Assembly: GCF_016863035.1 (NCBI RefSeq)
Contig: NZ_BOOC01000002.1
Coordinates: 310,001-374,000 of the forward strand
From: Microbispora corallina
GTDB lineage: Bacteria > Actinomycetota > Actinomycetes > Streptosporangiales > Streptosporangiaceae
Direction of reading: 5' to 3'
DNA length: 64,000 bases
The notes under the pieces were generated by a model. The model was not told the DNA's origin. It ran no database searches and was given only the letters and a program-made list of their open reading frames with translations. Both the position numbers and the translations under genes were made by a program. Positions 56,344 through 64,000 of the stretch are shown here, one piece after another (within the stretch, counting starts at the first letter, position 1; each line of letters opens with the position of its first letter).

Positions 56344-57608
56344 GCGAGCTTCTCGATGACGTCGGCGGCCCGGCGCAGGCCGTCTCGGCGGCGGATCTCC
56401 TCGCCGGCCGCCGCGAGCCGGGCGCGCAGCGCGTCGTCCCCCAGCAGCCGGTCGATCGCCCCGACGAGCTCCTCGTCGGCGAAGCCGTACGTGTCGAGGC
56501 GCACGCCCGCCCCGGTTTCGTGCACGCGCTGGGCGTTGTCGTACTGGTCCCAGAAGAGCGGGAGCACGATCATCGGCTTGCCGAAGTGGAGCGCCTCGGT
56601 GGTGGTGTTGTTGCCGCCGTGCGTGATCACCAGGTCGACAAGCGGGATGATCTTCGTCTGGGGCACGAACTCGGCGCCCCACATGTTGGGGGCCAGCTCG
56701 ATCTCCTCGTGCAGCGGCCCCTTCGAGACGATGTAGCGGTGCGGGGTGCGGGCCAGCACGGAGACGATCCGGCGCATCAGCTCCACGTCGGCCGATCCGA
56801 GGGACCCGAGCGAGAAGTAGACGAGCGCGCCCTCGCTCGGGATCTCGGGCAGCGTGAACTCCTCGTCGGTCTCCCGTACGGAGGAGTCGAGCCGGGTCCA
56901 GGACGGGCCGAGCGGCCGCTCCGCCGTGTAGTCGAGGATCTCCGGATAGACGTAGAGGTTGGCGTCGCCCTCGTGGACGAACTCCAGGTCGGGCAGCGCC
57001 GGGGCGCCCTGCTCCACCACCCACTCGTTGAACGCCGACCACAGCTCGCGGTGCGTCCGGTCGTACTCGGCCCGGAAGGCGTCCCAGCCCGTGCCGTCGG
57101 CGGGCAGACCCGAGAAGGGGGGCGCGACGCCCGGGCCCTTCACCTCCAGCGGGTTGCACGAGACGATCCGTACGAACGGCACGCCCGCCGTCACGAGGGC
57201 GGGGAAGGCGACGACGTTGTCCTCCACGACCACGTCTGGGCCGACCCGCTCGACGATGGCCTTGAGCTGCGGCTCGCAGTACTTGGCGCCGTCGACCAGC
57301 GCCTCCCAGATGGGCCTGATGACCGTGTCGAGCTGCTCCCGCGTGCTCTTGCGGTACTCCGGCGCGGTGTCGCGGATGAAGTCCTTCCAGAACTGGCCGG
57401 GGTCCTGCTCCTCCTCGGCCGGCGGAGCGAGGTCGACCAGGTCCTCCTCGAAGCCCAGGGCCTCCAGCTTGCCCTTCCACGACGCCTCGGCGGCGAACAC
57501 GACCCGGTGGCCCCGGCGGCGCAGCACGTCCCCGATCCCGATGCAGTTGTTGGTGGGCCCGTAGGCGCTCTCCGGCATGAACAGGATCGTCAGCTGCTTG
57601 TCCGACAT
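56340..57608 (-). CDS. GT1-family (MGT-type) glycosyltransferase
   Basis: A 422-residue GT-B protein from ATG 57608, with GGAGGGG upstream. LTILFMPESAYGPTNNCIGI opens the acceptor half, YFSLGSLGS starts the donor half, and HGGNNTTTEALHFGKP (about 330) is the UDP-sugar motif. It is related to macrolide glycosyltransferases and UGT-like enzymes. The acceptor is unknown. It is divergent from the TetR at 57717. Confidence 0.9.
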   Translation of the reverse strand: MSDKQLTILFMPESAYGPTNNCIGIGDVLRRRGHRVVFAAEASWKGKLEALGFEEDLVDLAPPAEEEQDPGQFWKDFIRDTAPEYRKSTREQLDTVIRPIWEALVDGAKYCEPQLKAIVERVGPDVVVEDNVVAFPALVTAGVPFVRIVSCNPLEVKGPGVAPPFSGLPADGTGWDAFRAEYDRTHRELWSAFNEWVVEQGAPALPDLEFVHEGDANLYVYPEILDYTAERPLGPSWTRLDSSVRETDEEFTLPEIPSEGALVYFSLGSLGSADVELMRRIVSVLARTPHRYIVSKGPLHEEIELAPNMWGAEFVPQTKIIPLVDLVITHGGNNTTTEALHFGKPMIVLPLFWDQYDNAQRVHETGAGVRLDTYGFADEELVGAIDRLLGDDALRARLAAAGEEIRRRDGLRRAADVIEKLA

Positions 57609-57633
57609 ATGGGGACCCCTCCCGCCTCTCCAG

Positions 57634-57691
57634 TTGAAGCGAGATTCAATTACCTGGCCCTTGCGCCCGTCAAGAGCTGGGAGAGTATGGT
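57634..57691. promoter_or_regulatory. Divergent promoter and TTGAA-N6-TTCAA operator
   Basis: TTGAA (57634-57638) and TTCAA (57645-57649) form a dyad between the glycosyltransferase and tetR. On the plus strand TTGCGC (57661-57666), N19, TATGGT (57686-57691) is a good promoter for tetR. A TetR bound at the dyad would act mainly on the minus-strand operon. Confidence 0.45.
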
Positions 57692-57716
57692 GTCGCGGAC
57701 GATGAAGCGGGGTGCA

Positions 57717-58331
57717 ATGACTCAGCGCAAGAGCAGGGCCGCCCGGCGGGTCGACCTCATCGACGCGGCCCGGCGGGCGATCATCCAGCACGGCGTCGAG
57801 GGCGTCCACCTGAACCAGATCGCCGAGGAGGCCGGCCTCACCTCGGGCGCGGTTCTCTACCACTACCCCGACCTGCGCGACCTGCTGATCGAGGCCCACC
57901 ACGCGGGCATGGAGCGCTTCCATGAGCGGCGGGTGCGGGCGGCGAGCGGCATCGCCGACCCCGCCGTCCGGCTCGTCACCACGATCAGGTCGGGGCTGCC
58001 GGACGGGCCCGACGACACGGGCGTCCGGCTGCTGTGCGAGCTGGGCGGCGCGGCCGGGCGCAACCGCGTCTACGCGACGCTGCTCACCACGCTGTTCGAC
58101 CGCCAGGTGTCCATGTACCAGGCGATCCTGGAGACCGGCGCCGCCCAGGGCGTCTTCCGGCTGGCGCACGACTCCGAGACGATCGGACGCAACCTCGTCG
58201 CGCTGGAGGACGCCTACGGCTACCGGGTCATCGCCCGCCACCACTCCATCGACCCCGACACGGCGGTCGAGCTGATCCTCGGGTACGCCCGCCTGGCCAC
58301 CGGCCATCCGCTCCAGGCGCCGGCTCGATGA
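57717..58331 (+). CDS. TetR-family regulator
   Basis: A 204-residue protein. ATG 57717 is chosen (57702 and 57687 are in frame and closer to the promoter). The HTH runs VDLIDAARRAIIQHGVEGVH, LNQIAEEAGLTSGAVLYHYP. The stop overlaps the kinase start by four bases. It likely controls both the kinase-isomerase genes and the divergent glycosyltransferase-dehydrogenase operon. Confidence 0.88.
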   Translation: MTQRKSRAARRVDLIDAARRAIIQHGVEGVHLNQIAEEAGLTSGAVLYHYPDLRDLLIEAHHAGMERFHERRVRAASGIADPAVRLVTTIRSGLPDGPDDTGVRLLCELGGAAGRNRVYATLLTTLFDRQVSMYQAILETGAAQGVFRLAHDSETIGRNLVALEDAYGYRVIARHHSIDPDTAVELILGYARLATGHPLQAPAR

Positions 58332-59419
58332 CGTCCGCAGATCGGGGCTGGCCGTCGGTGGCGGTCGCGGCGGACGGCTCGCTGACCCTCGACCCGGCGG
58401 AGGGGGTGACCTCGGCCGTCGTGCGGGCGCTCGCGGAGGGCGCGGCTCCCCCGCCCCCCTTCTCGGCGCGGGCGTTCGCGCCGCTGCCCCCTGTGCCGCC
58501 CGGCGAGCGGGCCGTCGCGGTCGACCAGACCAACCGCTCGGTGATCGCGGGTGAGACCGTGGTCGTCAAGTGGTTCCCCCGGCCGTCGCGCGCGCCGCAC
58601 CCCGCGCCCGGCCTGCTGTCCCACCTGGCCGGTTTCACCCGTACGGCCCGGCCGTACGCGGCGCTGTACTGGGAGGACGCCCTCGTCGCGCTGGTCACGG
58701 CCTACCTGCCGGGAGCCCGGGACGGCTGGGAGTGGTGCGTGGACGAGGCGGTGGCCGGCCGCACCGGCTTCGCCGCCGAGATCGGCCGCCTGGCCGCCGA
58801 GCTGCACCTCGCGATGGCCACGCCGTCCGAGGTCTTCCCCGACCCGGTGCGGCACTCGTCCCCCGCGGCCTGGGCGGGCCGGGCGGAGGAGGCGCTGCGG
58901 GAGGCGCTGACGCTGACGGACGGCGAGGACGGCGCGTGGCTGGCCGGACGGGCCGGCGCGCTGCGGCGCGAGCTGGCCCCGCTGATCGGCGCCGGCCCGT
59001 CGCCGCTCATCCGCATCCACGGCGACCTGCACGTGGGCCAGATCCTGCGGTGGAGCGGCGGCTACGCGGTGGTCGACTTCGACGGCAACCCGACCGTGAC
59101 CGGCGCGGACGCCTACCAGCCCGCGGCCCGCGACCTGGCCCAGCTGTCCACCAGCGTCGACCACGCCGGCCGGGTCGCCGTACGGCGGCGGTCGGCCGAC
59201 CCGGACGCGACGGCGGCGTGGGCCGCGTCCGCCCGCTCCTCGCTCGAGGCGGCGTACGCGGACGCCCTGGCCGGCGGCGGCCGGGCCGAGCTGCTCGACC
59301 TGTCGCTGCTGCGGCCGTTCGAGGTCGAGCAGGAGTGCCGCGAGCTGATCTACGCCGCCCGCCACCTGCCGCGCTGGCGGTACGTCCCGATGGGCGTGCT
59401 GCGGTCCTGGTACCCCTGA
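58328..59419 (+). CDS. Maltokinase/glucosamine-kinase-like sugar kinase
   Basis: A 363-residue APH-fold kinase. IRIHGDLHVGQIL (about 229-241) is the Brenner motif with the catalytic Asp, and YAVVDFDGNP (about 249-258) binds Mg; both match the maltokinase family rather than antibiotic kinases. A subgroup of this family in actinomycetes was characterised as glucosamine kinases; the adjoining SIS isomerase favours glucosamine over maltose. ATG 58328 overlaps the tetR stop. Confidence 0.75.
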   Translation: MTSADRGWPSVAVAADGSLTLDPAEGVTSAVVRALAEGAAPPPPFSARAFAPLPPVPPGERAVAVDQTNRSVIAGETVVVKWFPRPSRAPHPAPGLLSHLAGFTRTARPYAALYWEDALVALVTAYLPGARDGWEWCVDEAVAGRTGFAAEIGRLAAELHLAMATPSEVFPDPVRHSSPAAWAGRAEEALREALTLTDGEDGAWLAGRAGALRRELAPLIGAGPSPLIRIHGDLHVGQILRWSGGYAVVDFDGNPTVTGADAYQPAARDLAQLSTSVDHAGRVAVRRRSADPDATAAWAASARSSLEAAYADALAGGGRAELLDLSLLRPFEVEQECRELIYAARHLPRWRYVPMGVLRSWYP

Positions 59420-59436
59420 CCACGAAGGGACGACAT

Positions 59437-60417
59437 GTGAACCCCGAGCTCTTCCTCGCCGACCTGGAGGACAAGCCCCGGGCGCTGGAGGCGCTGGCCG
59501 CCTTCCTGGACGAGGGCGACCCCTTCGCGGGGCTGCCCCCCCGGGCCGGCCGCCTGGTGCTGCTCGGCATGGGCAGCTCCCGCTACGCCGCAGGGGTCGC
59601 GGCCCAGCGGCTGCGGGCGGCCGGGGTCGACGCGGTCGCCGAGTACGCCTCGGCCGCGTACGGCACCCCGTCCGGCCCGGGGACGGTCGCGGTGGCCGTC
59701 TCGGCCACGGGCGGCAGCCGGGAGACGCTCGACGCGCTGGCCAGGCACGCCGGCTCGTCGTTCGTCGTGGCCCTGACCAACGTGCCCGGGTCCCCCGTGA
59801 CCGAGGGCGCCGATCTGGTGGTCCCGATGACGGCGGGCGAGGAGCGGGGCGGCGTGGCCTGCCGGACGTTCCAGCACACCCTGGTCCTGCTGCTCGCGCT
59901 CACGCGCCGTCCCGGGCTCCCGGACCTCGTACGGCGGGCGGCCGAGGCCTCCGCCGACCTCCTGGACCGGCGGGGCGAGTGGCTGGAGGAGGCCGCCGCG
60001 CTGCTCGACGGCCCGGACGGCGTCTACGCGATCGCCCCGGCGGAGCGGCTGTCGTCGGCCGAGCAGTCGGCGCTGATGGTCCGCGAGGGACCGCGCCGCC
60101 CGGCGGACGCCTGCGAGACCGGCGACTGGGCCCACGTCGACGTCTACCTCACCAAGACCCGCGACTACCGGGCGCTCCTGTTCCCCGGGTCGCGGTACGA
60201 CGGCCAGGCCATGGAGTGGATCCGCGAGCGCGGGAGCACGGTGCTGACCGTGGGCGGGGACGTGCCGGGTCAGGCGGCCTCGGTCCGGTACCGCCACGAC
60301 GACGACCCGGACGTGGCGCTGCTCACCGAGACCCTGGTCGCCGAGCTGGTCGCCGCCACCTGGTGGGAACGGAGTCAGCGCCAGCCGAGCCGGTTGGCGG
60401 CCCCGTCGGGGACGTAG
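59437..60417 (+). CDS. Double-SIS-domain sugar isomerase (GlmS C-terminal type)
   Basis: A 326-residue protein from GTG 59437. Two SIS domains are seen: VLLGMGSSRYAAGVAAQRLR (about residue 41) with VSATGGSRETLDAL, and VYAIAPAERLSSAEQSALMV onward. The glutaminase half of GlmS is absent, as in AgaS/NagB-II-type aminosugar isomerase-deaminases. With the kinase upstream it could turn GlcN-6-P into Fru-6-P or the reverse. Its end overlaps the convergent 60375 gene by 43 bp. Confidence 0.83.
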   Translation: MNPELFLADLEDKPRALEALAAFLDEGDPFAGLPPRAGRLVLLGMGSSRYAAGVAAQRLRAAGVDAVAEYASAAYGTPSGPGTVAVAVSATGGSRETLDALARHAGSSFVVALTNVPGSPVTEGADLVVPMTAGEERGGVACRTFQHTLVLLLALTRRPGLPDLVRRAAEASADLLDRRGEWLEEAAALLDGPDGVYAIAPAERLSSAEQSALMVREGPRRPADACETGDWAHVDVYLTKTRDYRALLFPGSRYDGQAMEWIRERGSTVLTVGGDVPGQAASVRYRHDDDPDVALLTETLVAELVAATWWERSQRQPSRLAAPSGT

Positions 60418-60608
60418 CCGTCGGAGGTGGCCTCGCCGATCCACAGGATGTCGTCGAACTCCGCGAGCGGGCCCACCCGGTAGCCCATCGGCATGCGCGG
60501 CTGGACGGCGAACCTGATTTCGAGGTCGGGATCGAACCGTTCCAGGGCCTCGATCAGATCCCCCACGGTCTCGATGCCCTGTGTCTTACCGCGCCTGTGC
60601 CTGCCCAT
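60375..60608 (-). CDS. Small conserved-looking protein
   Basis: A 77-residue protein from ATG 60608. IETVGDLIEALERFDPDLEI and RVGPLAEFDDILWIGEATSD form a compact alpha/beta pattern resembling small actinobacterial DUF proteins. Basic start, no signal. Function unknown. It overlaps the end of the SIS gene. Confidence 0.65.
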   Translation of the reverse strand: MGRHRRGKTQGIETVGDLIEALERFDPDLEIRFAVQPRMPMGYRVGPLAEFDDILWIGEATSDGYVPDGAANRLGWR

Positions 60609-60725
60609 GGGTGCTCTCCGCGCGTGTCCGTCCACTCGGGCCGGTGCCGGTCCGGGGTAGACGGAGCGTAGCCCATTCACCCCAGGAGCGCCCGTAATCC
60701 CCCCTCGTCGCGACCCCGCCCTGTT

Positions 60726-60757
60726 TGGATAGCATGGCTATCCATTAGCATCGGTCC
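60726..60757 (+). promoter_or_regulatory. MerR-type promoter with spacer dyad
   Basis: TGGATAGCATGGCTATCCA (60726-60744) is a perfect 8-3-8 dyad. It lies just after a weak -35 and just before -10 TAGCAT (60746-60751), the classical MerR position. Six bases then lead to ATG 60758, so the transcript is likely leaderless. Confidence 0.6.
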
Positions 60758-61393
60758 ATGCGCATCTCCCAGCTCAGCGCCGAATCCGGGGTGCCCATCC
60801 CGACCATCAAGTACTACCTGCGGGAGGGCCTGCTGCCCGCGGGCGAGCAGACGGCCGCCACGCGGGCCGAGTACGGCCCGTCACACCTGCGCCGGCTGCG
60901 GCTCATCCGGGCGCTGCTGGAGGTCGGGCGGCTGCCGGTCGCGGCCATCCGCCGGGTGATCGAGGCCGTCGAGGACGAGGATCTCCCGGTGCACACGATG
61001 CTCGGCACGGCCCACTACGCACTCGGGGCGGCGCCCGAGCCGGACGCCGGCGACGACGACCTGCGGGAGGCCAGGCAGACGGTCGACGAGCTGATCGCCG
61101 GCCTCGGCTGGACGGTCACCCCGCTCGCGCCCACCCGCGACGAGCTGGCCCGGGCGCTGGTCACGCTGAAGCGGCTCGGCATGCCGGCCGGCCAGGCCGA
61201 CCTCCTCCCGTACGCGGCCTCCGCCATGCGGCTCGCCCACGACCACGAGATGAGCAGGATCCCCTTCGACGGGCCGCGCGAGGTGGCGGTCGAGACGCTG
61301 GTGATCTGCACGGTCCTGTACGGCCGGGTCCTCGACGTGTTCCGCCGCCTCGCGCAGGAATCCGAGTCCGCCCGGATCCTCGGCGCGACCTAG
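60758..61393 (+). CDS. MerR-family regulator
   Basis: A 211-residue protein. MRISQLSAESGVPIPTIKYY is the HTH with the usual LREGLLPAG wing, and a coiled region follows to about 85. The C-terminal 110 residues (VDELIAGLGWTVTPLAPTRD) form an unusual effector part without Cys pairs, so metal sensing is unlikely. It probably autoregulates through the dyad at 60726 and may control the hydrolase 16 bp downstream. Confidence 0.9.
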   Translation: MRISQLSAESGVPIPTIKYYLREGLLPAGEQTAATRAEYGPSHLRRLRLIRALLEVGRLPVAAIRRVIEAVEDEDLPVHTMLGTAHYALGAAPEPDAGDDDLREARQTVDELIAGLGWTVTPLAPTRDELARALVTLKRLGMPAGQADLLPYAASAMRLAHDHEMSRIPFDGPREVAVETLVICTVLYGRVLDVFRRLAQESESARILGAT

Positions 61394-61408
61394 TGTGAGG
61401 GGGTGCCC

Positions 61409-62743
61409 ATGACGACGATCGACGGCCACTGCGACCCCCGCTTCTCGCAGGTGAGGGAGGTGTTCGAGCGCCACTTCGCGGCCGGTCAGGAGATCGGCGC
61501 CGCGTTCGCGGTGTTCCTGGACGGCGAGCCGGTCGTCGACCTGTGGGGCGGGCTGGCCGACCGGCGCACCGGCCGTCCGTGGGAGTGCGACACCCCGGTC
61601 CTCGCGTACTCCTGCACCAAGGCCGTCGCGGCCACCGCGCTGCTGCTGCTCGCCGAGCGCGGGCTGGTCGACGTGCGGGCGCCGGTGAGCGCGTACTGGC
61701 CGGAGTTCGCCGCCAACGGCAAGGCCGGGGTCACGGTCGAGCACGTGCTGAGCCACCGGGCCGGGCTGCCCGCCATCGAGGAGCAGGTGCCGGTCGAGGA
61801 GTTCGAGGACCTGCCGGCGATCGCCGCCCGTCTGGCCGGGCAGGCCCCGATCTGGGAGCCGGGGGCCGAGCACGGCTACCACGCCGTGTCGTACGGCTTC
61901 CTGGTGGGCGAGATCGTCCGCCGGGTCACCGGGGTGACTGCGGGCGAGGTGGTGGCCGCGGAGATCGCCGGGCCGCGCGGCCTCCAGATGTGGCTCGGGG
62001 CCCCTCCCGAGGTGGCGGAGCGGGCGGCCCGCCTGTCCGCAGGACGGCGGCCGGACCACGCGGCGGCCGGGGCGGGCGACGGCGCCCCGGCCGGGAGCGG
62101 GCCCGCCGGCGCCGCCACAGGCACCGCGGACACCGCCGCCGCGGAGACCGCGGGCGCCGCCGCCGCAGGGACCGCGGGCACCACCGTCACAGCAACCCCG
62201 GGCGCCGCCGTCACGGGGACGGCAGGCGCCGCCGTCATGGGTCGCGCGGGCGCCCAGGGGCCGCCCGGCGCGCCGTACGCCGGGGGCGACCTGATGCTGC
62301 GGGCGCTGGGCAACCCGCCGGTCGCCCTGCTGCCCGGCGGCGCGAACAACCCCGTCGTCCTGCGGGCGGGATGGCCCGCGATGGGCCTGGTCACGACCGC
62401 ACGGGCGCTGGCCGGGTTCTACCGCGACCTGGTCGCCGGGCGGATCCTGCGGCCCGCGACGCTCGCGGACGCCCTGCGGCCGCGGTCGGACGGGATCGAC
62501 CGCGTGCTGGGCGCGCGGAGCGCCTTCGGGCTCGGGTACATGCGGCCGGCGATGACGTTCCTGACCCCCGCCGCCGGCGTCGCGTCGGCGTTCGGGCACA
62601 CCGGGCTCGGCGGGTCGGTGGGCCTCGGGGACCCGGAGCGCGGCCTCGCACTCGCGTACACCATGAACCGGCTGGCCACCGAGCTCGGCGACGGCCTGCG
62701 GGCGTACCGGCTGACCGAGGCCGTCTACGCGGCGCTGGGCTAG
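61409..62743 (+). CDS. EstB-like serine hydrolase (class C beta-lactamase fold)
   Basis: A protein of about 444 residues (GTG 61403 would add two). The SxxK nucleophile is SCTK (70-73 counted from 61403), and HGYHAVSYG (about 158-166) is the tyrosine region. Between about 220 and 285 an Ala/Gly/Thr low-complexity stretch is inserted, coded by GC-rich imprecise repeats (62060-62260). The family cleaves esters or beta-lactams; the substrate is unknown. It overlaps the marR stop by four bases. Confidence 0.87.
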   Translation: MTTIDGHCDPRFSQVREVFERHFAAGQEIGAAFAVFLDGEPVVDLWGGLADRRTGRPWECDTPVLAYSCTKAVAATALLLLAERGLVDVRAPVSAYWPEFAANGKAGVTVEHVLSHRAGLPAIEEQVPVEEFEDLPAIAARLAGQAPIWEPGAEHGYHAVSYGFLVGEIVRRVTGVTAGEVVAAEIAGPRGLQMWLGAPPEVAERAARLSAGRRPDHAAAGAGDGAPAGSGPAGAATGTADTAAAETAGAAAAGTAGTTVTATPGAAVTGTAGAAVMGRAGAQGPPGAPYAGGDLMLRALGNPPVALLPGGANNPVVLRAGWPAMGLVTTARALAGFYRDLVAGRILRPATLADALRPRSDGIDRVLGARSAFGLGYMRPAMTFLTPAAGVASAFGHTGLGGSVGLGDPERGLALAYTMNRLATELGDGLRAYRLTEAVYAALG

Positions 62744-63264
62744 CGAGGCGCGGGCGCCTCGTCCTCGGCGCGCTCGCCGAGGGCGAGCAGCACGTCGCGC
62801 AGGAGGTCGGCCAGCGCGCGGACGGTCGCCGGGGGGACGCCGGCCAGCATCTCCCTGTGCGCCCGGGTCGTCTCCATGGCCAGCTCCTCGGCCCGCCGGA
62901 CCCCGAGCGGGGTGAGCCGCACCCAGGAGCTCCGCCCGTCGGCCGGGTCGGGCTCGCGCTCGACGAGCCCGGCGCCGACCAGCCGCTGGAGGATGTTGCT
63001 GGTCCCTCCCGTGGTCAGCATCGAGCGTGCGGCGAGGCGGCTGGGCTTGAGCCGGTACGGCTCGCCCTCCCGCCGCAGCGTGGCGAGCACGTCGAACTCG
63101 GCGTAGGTCAGGCCGTACCGGCCGAGCACAACCTGGGTGACCTCCTCGACCCGGCCCTTGAGCCGCCCGGCCCGCTTGACGATCTCCAGCTCGACCGTGG
63201 CCGCCTCAGGCAGCTCGGCCCGCCACCCCTCGATCACCTCGTCGACGAGGTCGCGATCGGTCAT
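62740..63264 (-). CDS. MarR-family regulator
   Basis: A 174-residue protein. YAEFDVLATLRREGEPYRLK, then SMLTTGGTSNILQRLVGAGL and PDPADGRSSWVRLTPLG are the winged-helix blocks. It is divergent from the amidohydrolase gene; AAAGCTTT sites between them are likely its operators. Confidence 0.9.
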   Translation of the reverse strand: MTDRDLVDEVIEGWRAELPEAATVELEIVKRAGRLKGRVEEVTQVVLGRYGLTYAEFDVLATLRREGEPYRLKPSRLAARSMLTTGGTSNILQRLVGAGLVEREPDPADGRSSWVRLTPLGVRRAEELAMETTRAHREMLAGVPPATVRALADLLRDVLLALGERAEDEAPAPR

Positions 63265-63291
63265 GGCCTTGAGCCTAGCCCGCTTCCCTGA

Positions 63292-63322
63292 TAGCTTTCG
63301 ATAAAGCTTTTAGGAAAGCTTT
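63292..63322. promoter_or_regulatory. AAAGCTTT operator cluster
   Basis: AAAGCTTT, a perfect 8-bp palindrome, occurs at 63303-63310 and 63315-63322, and a partial copy TAGCTTT at 63292-63298. They are the only AT-rich stretch around and lie between marR and the amidohydrolase start. Confidence 0.55.
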
Positions 63323-63339
63323 CTCAATGAAGGAGTTCC

Positions 63340-64000
63340 ATGCGCACCGTCATCGTGAACGGCACCGTGATCGACACCGAGCCCGAGCCGCGCGTGCTCC
63401 CCGGCGCCTGCGTCGTCGTGGAGGACGGCGTGATCGTCTCGGTCGGGCCCGAGCCCCCGCGCGGCGACCGTCCCAGCGGGGACGTGAACGGCGGGGACGT
63501 GAACGGCGGGGACGTGAACGGCGGGGACGTGAACGGCGGGGACGTGGAGGTGATCGACGCGACCGGCCGGATCGTGCTGCCCGGCCTCGTCGACACCCAC
63601 CGCCACGTCTGGCAGAGCGTGCTGCGCGGGATCGCGGCCGACGCGACGCTCGGCGGCTACCTCGACCTCGTCCTCGGCCGGCTCGCCCCGGCGTTCCGCG
63701 CCGAGGACGTGTACGCCGCGGAGCTCTGGGGCGCGATCGAGGCCCTGAACGCCGGCGTCACGACCCTGTACGACTGGTCCCACATCCAGCTCACCCCGGC
63801 CCACACCGACGCCGCCGTGGCGGCGCTGCGCGAGTCCGGCGTCCGCGCCGTCCTGGCGTACGCCCATCCGGGTCCCGGCGACGGCGCGCGTGACGAGGCC
63901 GCAGTACGGCGGTTCAGGTCCGAGCACTTCCCGTCGGCGGAACCGGGCCTGGTCACCCCCGCCTTCGCGGCCTGGGGCCCGGTTTACGGCTCCGTCGAGG
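63340..64000 (+). CDS. Amidohydrolase, 3' end beyond window
   Basis: From ATG 63340, with AAGGAG upstream, 220 residues are visible. It is a metal-dependent TIM-barrel hydrolase of the TrzN/AtzA/guanine-deaminase group: PGLVDTHRHVWQSVLRG gives the HxH pair (His87, His89). GVTTLYDWSHIQLTP follows. Between residues 48 and 67 the beta-sandwich strand pair is extended by four DVNGG repeats from a 15-bp minisatellite. The substrate is probably a cyclic amidine or purine-like compound. Confidence 0.88.
   Translation, partial: MRTVIVNGTVIDTEPEPRVLPGACVVVEDGVIVSVGPEPPRGDRPSGDVNGGDVNGGDVNGGDVNGGDVEVIDATGRIVLPGLVDTHRHVWQSVLRGIAADATLGGYLDLVLGRLAPAFRAEDVYAAELWGAIEALNAGVTTLYDWSHIQLTPAHTDAAVAALRESGVRAVLAYAHPGPGDGARDEAAVRRFRSEHFPSAEPGLVTPAFAAWGPVYGSVE
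63481..63540 (+). repeat. 15-bp minisatellite inside the amidohydrolase gene
   Basis: GACGTGAACGGCGGG is repeated four times without change at 63481-63540, with a partial copy after it. It keeps frame and codes DVNGG units. Exact identity suggests recent slippage. Confidence 0.9.

Noticed and set aside
54946-57480. 844-codon minus-strand frame that would fuse extra N-terminal sequence to the aldehyde dehydrogenase
   Set aside because: The upstream half overlaps the glycosyltransferase in another frame on the same strand and reads as noise; ATG 56343 gives a normal-length enzyme.

Overview
The window is uniformly high-GC, with short gaps, many 1-8 base start/stop overlaps and many GTG starts. 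It carries an actinobacterial-type NusA, a Gly/Pro/Arg-rich IF-2, CGNR and DUF4439 proteins and an FprA-like reductase. This points to an actinomycete; a member of the Streptosporangiales is my inference, not a proof. No rRNA, tRNA, CRISPR array, IS element or prophage was recognised.

Left edge and translation core. At the left are a partial FomD/DUF402 protein, RNase J and dapA, all on the minus strand. Between 20.6 and 40.2 kb, also mostly on the minus strand, lies the conserved block rimP-nusA-ylxR-infB-DUF503-rbfA-nrnA-like-truB-ribF-rpsO-pnp-M16 peptidase-dapB, with proS nearby. Many of its genes overlap by 4 bases and are probably translationally coupled. In related actinomycetes dapB and dapA/rnj lie close together with thyX; here about 18 kb of other genes separates them and no thyX is seen.

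Accessory block between dapA and dapB (3.4-21.2 kb). This block is mostly regulators paired with small enzymes or transporters: GntR/UTRA with a small protein, RadC, two paralogous double-wHTH GntR proteins, a decayed TPR gene, a ClpX-type zinc-finger protein, PadR with a membrane protein, an NAD(P)-binding reductase, a deazaflavin-type reductase, an MFS exporter with a membrane protein, an R2-like diiron protein, TetR with quinone oxidoreductase, EamA with MocR, a 32-residue ORF, CGNR, GNAT, menA and a heptad-repeat coiled coil. Several of the divergent promoters carry clear inverted or direct repeats.

Right part (40.4-64 kb). Here are an FprA-like reductase, an NYN-domain protein, a small-RNA or attenuator candidate, a DUF6986 aldolase-like protein, CutC, GNAT, GntR with a small protein, a flavin reductase, SDR, a LOG-like protein, ATP-grasp, a GH3 NagZ-like hydrolase, PhoD, a KstR2-like TetR with AlkD, and a compact sugar-related cluster. 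The cluster holds an aldehyde dehydrogenase and a GT1 glycosyltransferase, divergent from a TetR, a maltokinase/glucosamine-kinase-like enzyme and a GlmS-type SIS isomerase. The window ends with MerR, an EstB-like serine hydrolase, MarR and a truncated amidohydrolase carrying a 15-bp minisatellite.

Most promising leads: the twin double-HTH GntR genes with matching operators and leaderless promoters (5.3-6.4 kb); the amino-sugar-like cluster (54.9-60.4 kb); the promoter-plus-terminator RNA at 43.2 kb; and the EamA/MocR pair whose start codons overlap between two palindromes (16.68 kb).
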